From Candidatus Cibiobacter qucibialis (GTDB lineage Bacteria > Bacillota > Clostridia > Oscillospirales > Ruminococcaceae): 14,341 bases of DNA. A model generated the notes under the pieces. That model saw nothing but the letters and a program-made list of their open reading frames with translations, was not told the DNA's origin and searched no databases. The stretch lies in assembly GCA_004000625.1 (NCBI GenBank), contig SAUS01000062.1, positions 1 through 14,341 on the forward strand, in the 5' to 3' direction. The number at the start of each line of letters is the position of its first letter. The stretch's first letter is position 1. The translations under genes and the position numbers were made by a program. Positions 12,971 to 14,341 of this stretch are shown piece after piece.

Positions 12971-14164
12971 ATGAACTTCACTGAACTTTCTTCCTCCGTG
13001 CGGCCGGAGATCATCCGGGCAACACAGGCAATGGGATATACCGAGATGACCGAAATCCAGCAGAAGGCCATTCCCCTGATGCTGGCCGGGCATGATATGA
13101 TTGCCAAGGCCCCCACCGGCACCGGCAAAACCGTTGCGTTCGGCATTCCCATTCTGCAAAAGGCCGCTGGTTTCCCGGCAGGTGCGCCCAAGGCCGTTGT
13201 GCTCAGCCCCACGCGTGAGCTGGCACAGCAGATTGCACAGGATCTGACTAACCTGGCGCAGTTCCTGCCGGAGATCCGCGTGGTGTGCGTGTACGGCGGT
13301 GCCGGGCTGGAAAAGCAGCAGAAACAGCTGAAAGCCGGCTGCCAGATCGTGGTTGCCACCCCCGGCCGCCTGATGGACCACTACCGCCACCATGCGCTGG
13401 ATCTTTCGCAGGTGACGACCATTGTGCTGGACGAAGCCGACGAAATGCTGAACATGGGCTTTTACAAGGATGTGCGCGGCATCATTGACCTGCTGAAAAG
13501 CAGAGAGTCCCTATCCATGTTCAGCGCCACCATCAGCCGCGAGGTACTGGATATCGGCTGGCTGTACCAGCACAACGCCGCCGAAGTAGACGTTCAGCCG
13601 GTGCAGGAATCCAGCCCCAAAATTGCCCAGTACAAGCTGCTGACCACCGGCCGCGACAAGCTGGCTGACCTGGCCCAGATCATCATCAGCAAGGATTACA
13701 AGCGCGTAATGGTGTTTTGCAACACCAAGTACAACACCGGCATGCTGGCAAACCAGCTGGCCCGGCTGCATTTTAATGTAGACTGCCTGCATGGCGATTT
13801 GAGCCAGGCGGAACGCAACCGCATCATGCAGCGCTTTAAGGCCGGCGAGATCAATGTGCTGGTTGCCACCGATGTGGCCGCCCGCGGCATCGATGTTTCG
13901 AATGTGGACGCCGTCATCAACTATGATGTGCCCGAAGAGAACGAGCATTACACCCACCGCATCGGCCGCACCGGCCGCGCCAAGCGCGAAGGCGCCAGCT
14001 ACCTGTTCTATACCAAGGACGAGCAGAAGCGCGTGGACACCCTGCTGCGCCTGACCCGCAATACGGATGACTGCCGCAGCGTGCATTTTGACTTCAACCA
14101 TGAAAAACTGGTGGTGGAAGAAAAGCAGAACGTGGATAAGTTCAACATCAAGTGCTATTTCTGA
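12971..14164 (+). CDS. DEAD-box ATP-dependent RNA helicase
   Basis: A 397-residue helicase with little beyond the two RecA-like domains. Motifs in order: F3 with a Q motif ending in MTEIQQKAIP (26-35), motif I APTGTGKT (47-54), Ia PTRELA (80-85), Ib TPGR (130-133), II DEAD (154-157), III SAT (185-187), then in domain two VMVFCNT (246-252), V ARGID (304-308) and VI HRIGRTGR (329-336). It would unwind short RNA duplexes in ribosome assembly or mRNA decay. The tail after residue about 380 is short (KQNVDKFNIKCYF) and lacks the RNA-binding C-terminal domain of DbpA or the basic tails of CshA-like proteins, so I do not assign a specific name. It forms its own unit, separated from the his operon by a terminator, with a terminator of its own at 14188. 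The ribosome site is unimpressive (AAAGG, 13 bases away). Confidence 0.95.
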   Translation: MNFTELSSSVRPEIIRATQAMGYTEMTEIQQKAIPLMLAGHDMIAKAPTGTGKTVAFGIPILQKAAGFPAGAPKAVVLSPTRELAQQIAQDLTNLAQFLPEIRVVCVYGGAGLEKQQKQLKAGCQIVVATPGRLMDHYRHHALDLSQVTTIVLDEADEMLNMGFYKDVRGIIDLLKSRESLSMFSATISREVLDIGWLYQHNAAEVDVQPVQESSPKIAQYKLLTTGRDKLADLAQIIISKDYKRVMVFCNTKYNTGMLANQLARLHFNVDCLHGDLSQAERNRIMQRFKAGEINVLVATDVAARGIDVSNVDAVINYDVPEENEHYTHRIGRTGRAKREGASYLFYTKDEQKRVDTLLRLTRNTDDCRSVHFDFNHEKLVVEEKQNVDKFNIKCYF

Positions 14165-14187
14165 TCTTATTTCTGCCAATATAAAAT

Positions 14188-14232
14188 AACGTGGGGCGGT
14201 GCTTGTGCATCGTCCCACGTTTTGTACCTTTT
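14188..14232 (+). terminator. Rho-independent terminator of the helicase gene
   Basis: AACGTGGG (14188-14195) pairs with CCCACGTT (14214-14221), with an inner CGGTGC/GCATCG part and the sequence TTTTGTACCTTTTT after it. It starts 24 bases after the helicase stop. Its inner GGGGCGGTGC...GCATCGTCCC closely resembles the stem of the GTAG palindromes at 8056 and 12772. Confidence 0.85.
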
Positions 14233-14288
14233 TGTCGGCCAGTCCCGTGCGCGTTTTCTATCCGGCGCTGGGGCAGCCCCAAACTAAA

Positions 14289-14341
14289 GGCAACACCGCA
14301 CAATTCCCGCCTTGCGGCTTAAGCACCGCTCCGGCAGCTGC
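14289..14341 (-). repeat. MITE-like repeat end, cut by the window end
   Basis: The 53 bases are the exact reverse complement of 8-60, beginning with GGCAACACCGCACAATTCCC, the terminal inverted repeat of the complete element at 7571-7742. The element continues past the window. Confidence 0.8.

Overview
The window reads as chromosomal DNA of a fairly GC-rich Firmicute of the Oscillospiraceae, probably near Faecalibacterium, Gemmiger or Subdoligranulum. This is inferred from gene content, codon use and the many GTAGGGG-headed palindromes; no database comparison was made. Both ends lie in the same dispersed repeat in inverted orientation (bases 8-60 match the reverse complement of 14289-14341 exactly), so the window may be a contig that broke at repeats.

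Layout. Bases 1-278 hold a repeat end, one GTAG palindrome and the terminator of a leftward unit. Bases 279-2180 (minus strand) encode a PLP-dependent aminotransferase and, upstream of it, a DUF1643 protein. A compact divergent promoter pair with overlapping -35 boxes (2237-2286) drives that unit leftward and a small multi-pass membrane protein (2344-2895) rightward. A strong promoter (2969-2997) then begins a long rightward histidine biosynthesis cluster: a fused hisZ-hisG, hisD, hisC, hisH, hisA, hisF, fused hisI-hisE and a PHP-type histidinol-phosphatase, ending in a terminator at 12622-12658. A 371-base intergenic stretch with three GTAG palindromes follows, then a DEAD-box RNA helicase (12971-14164) with its terminator and the right-hand repeat.

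The his genes cover every step from PRPP and ATP to histidine except the imidazoleglycerol-phosphate dehydratase (hisB), which is absent here. HisZG starts the pathway, HisIE and HisA process the phosphoribosyl intermediates, HisH and HisF form IGP synthase, HisC and the PHP phosphatase act late, and HisD makes histidine.

The most unusual part is the mobile-element layer inside the operon. Two REP-associated tyrosine transposase (RAYT, Y1/HUH) genes are embedded in it, one between hisD and hisC and one between hisC and a small unknown membrane protein upstream of hisH. Each RAYT reading frame contains, at equivalent positions and in frame, a head-to-head pair of GTAG palindromes resembling REP elements, the substrates such enzymes are known to recognise. 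The first copy is frameshifted just before its likely catalytic tyrosine. A 172-bp MITE-like element with terminal inverted repeats abuts the second RAYT and supplies the last codons and stop of hisC.
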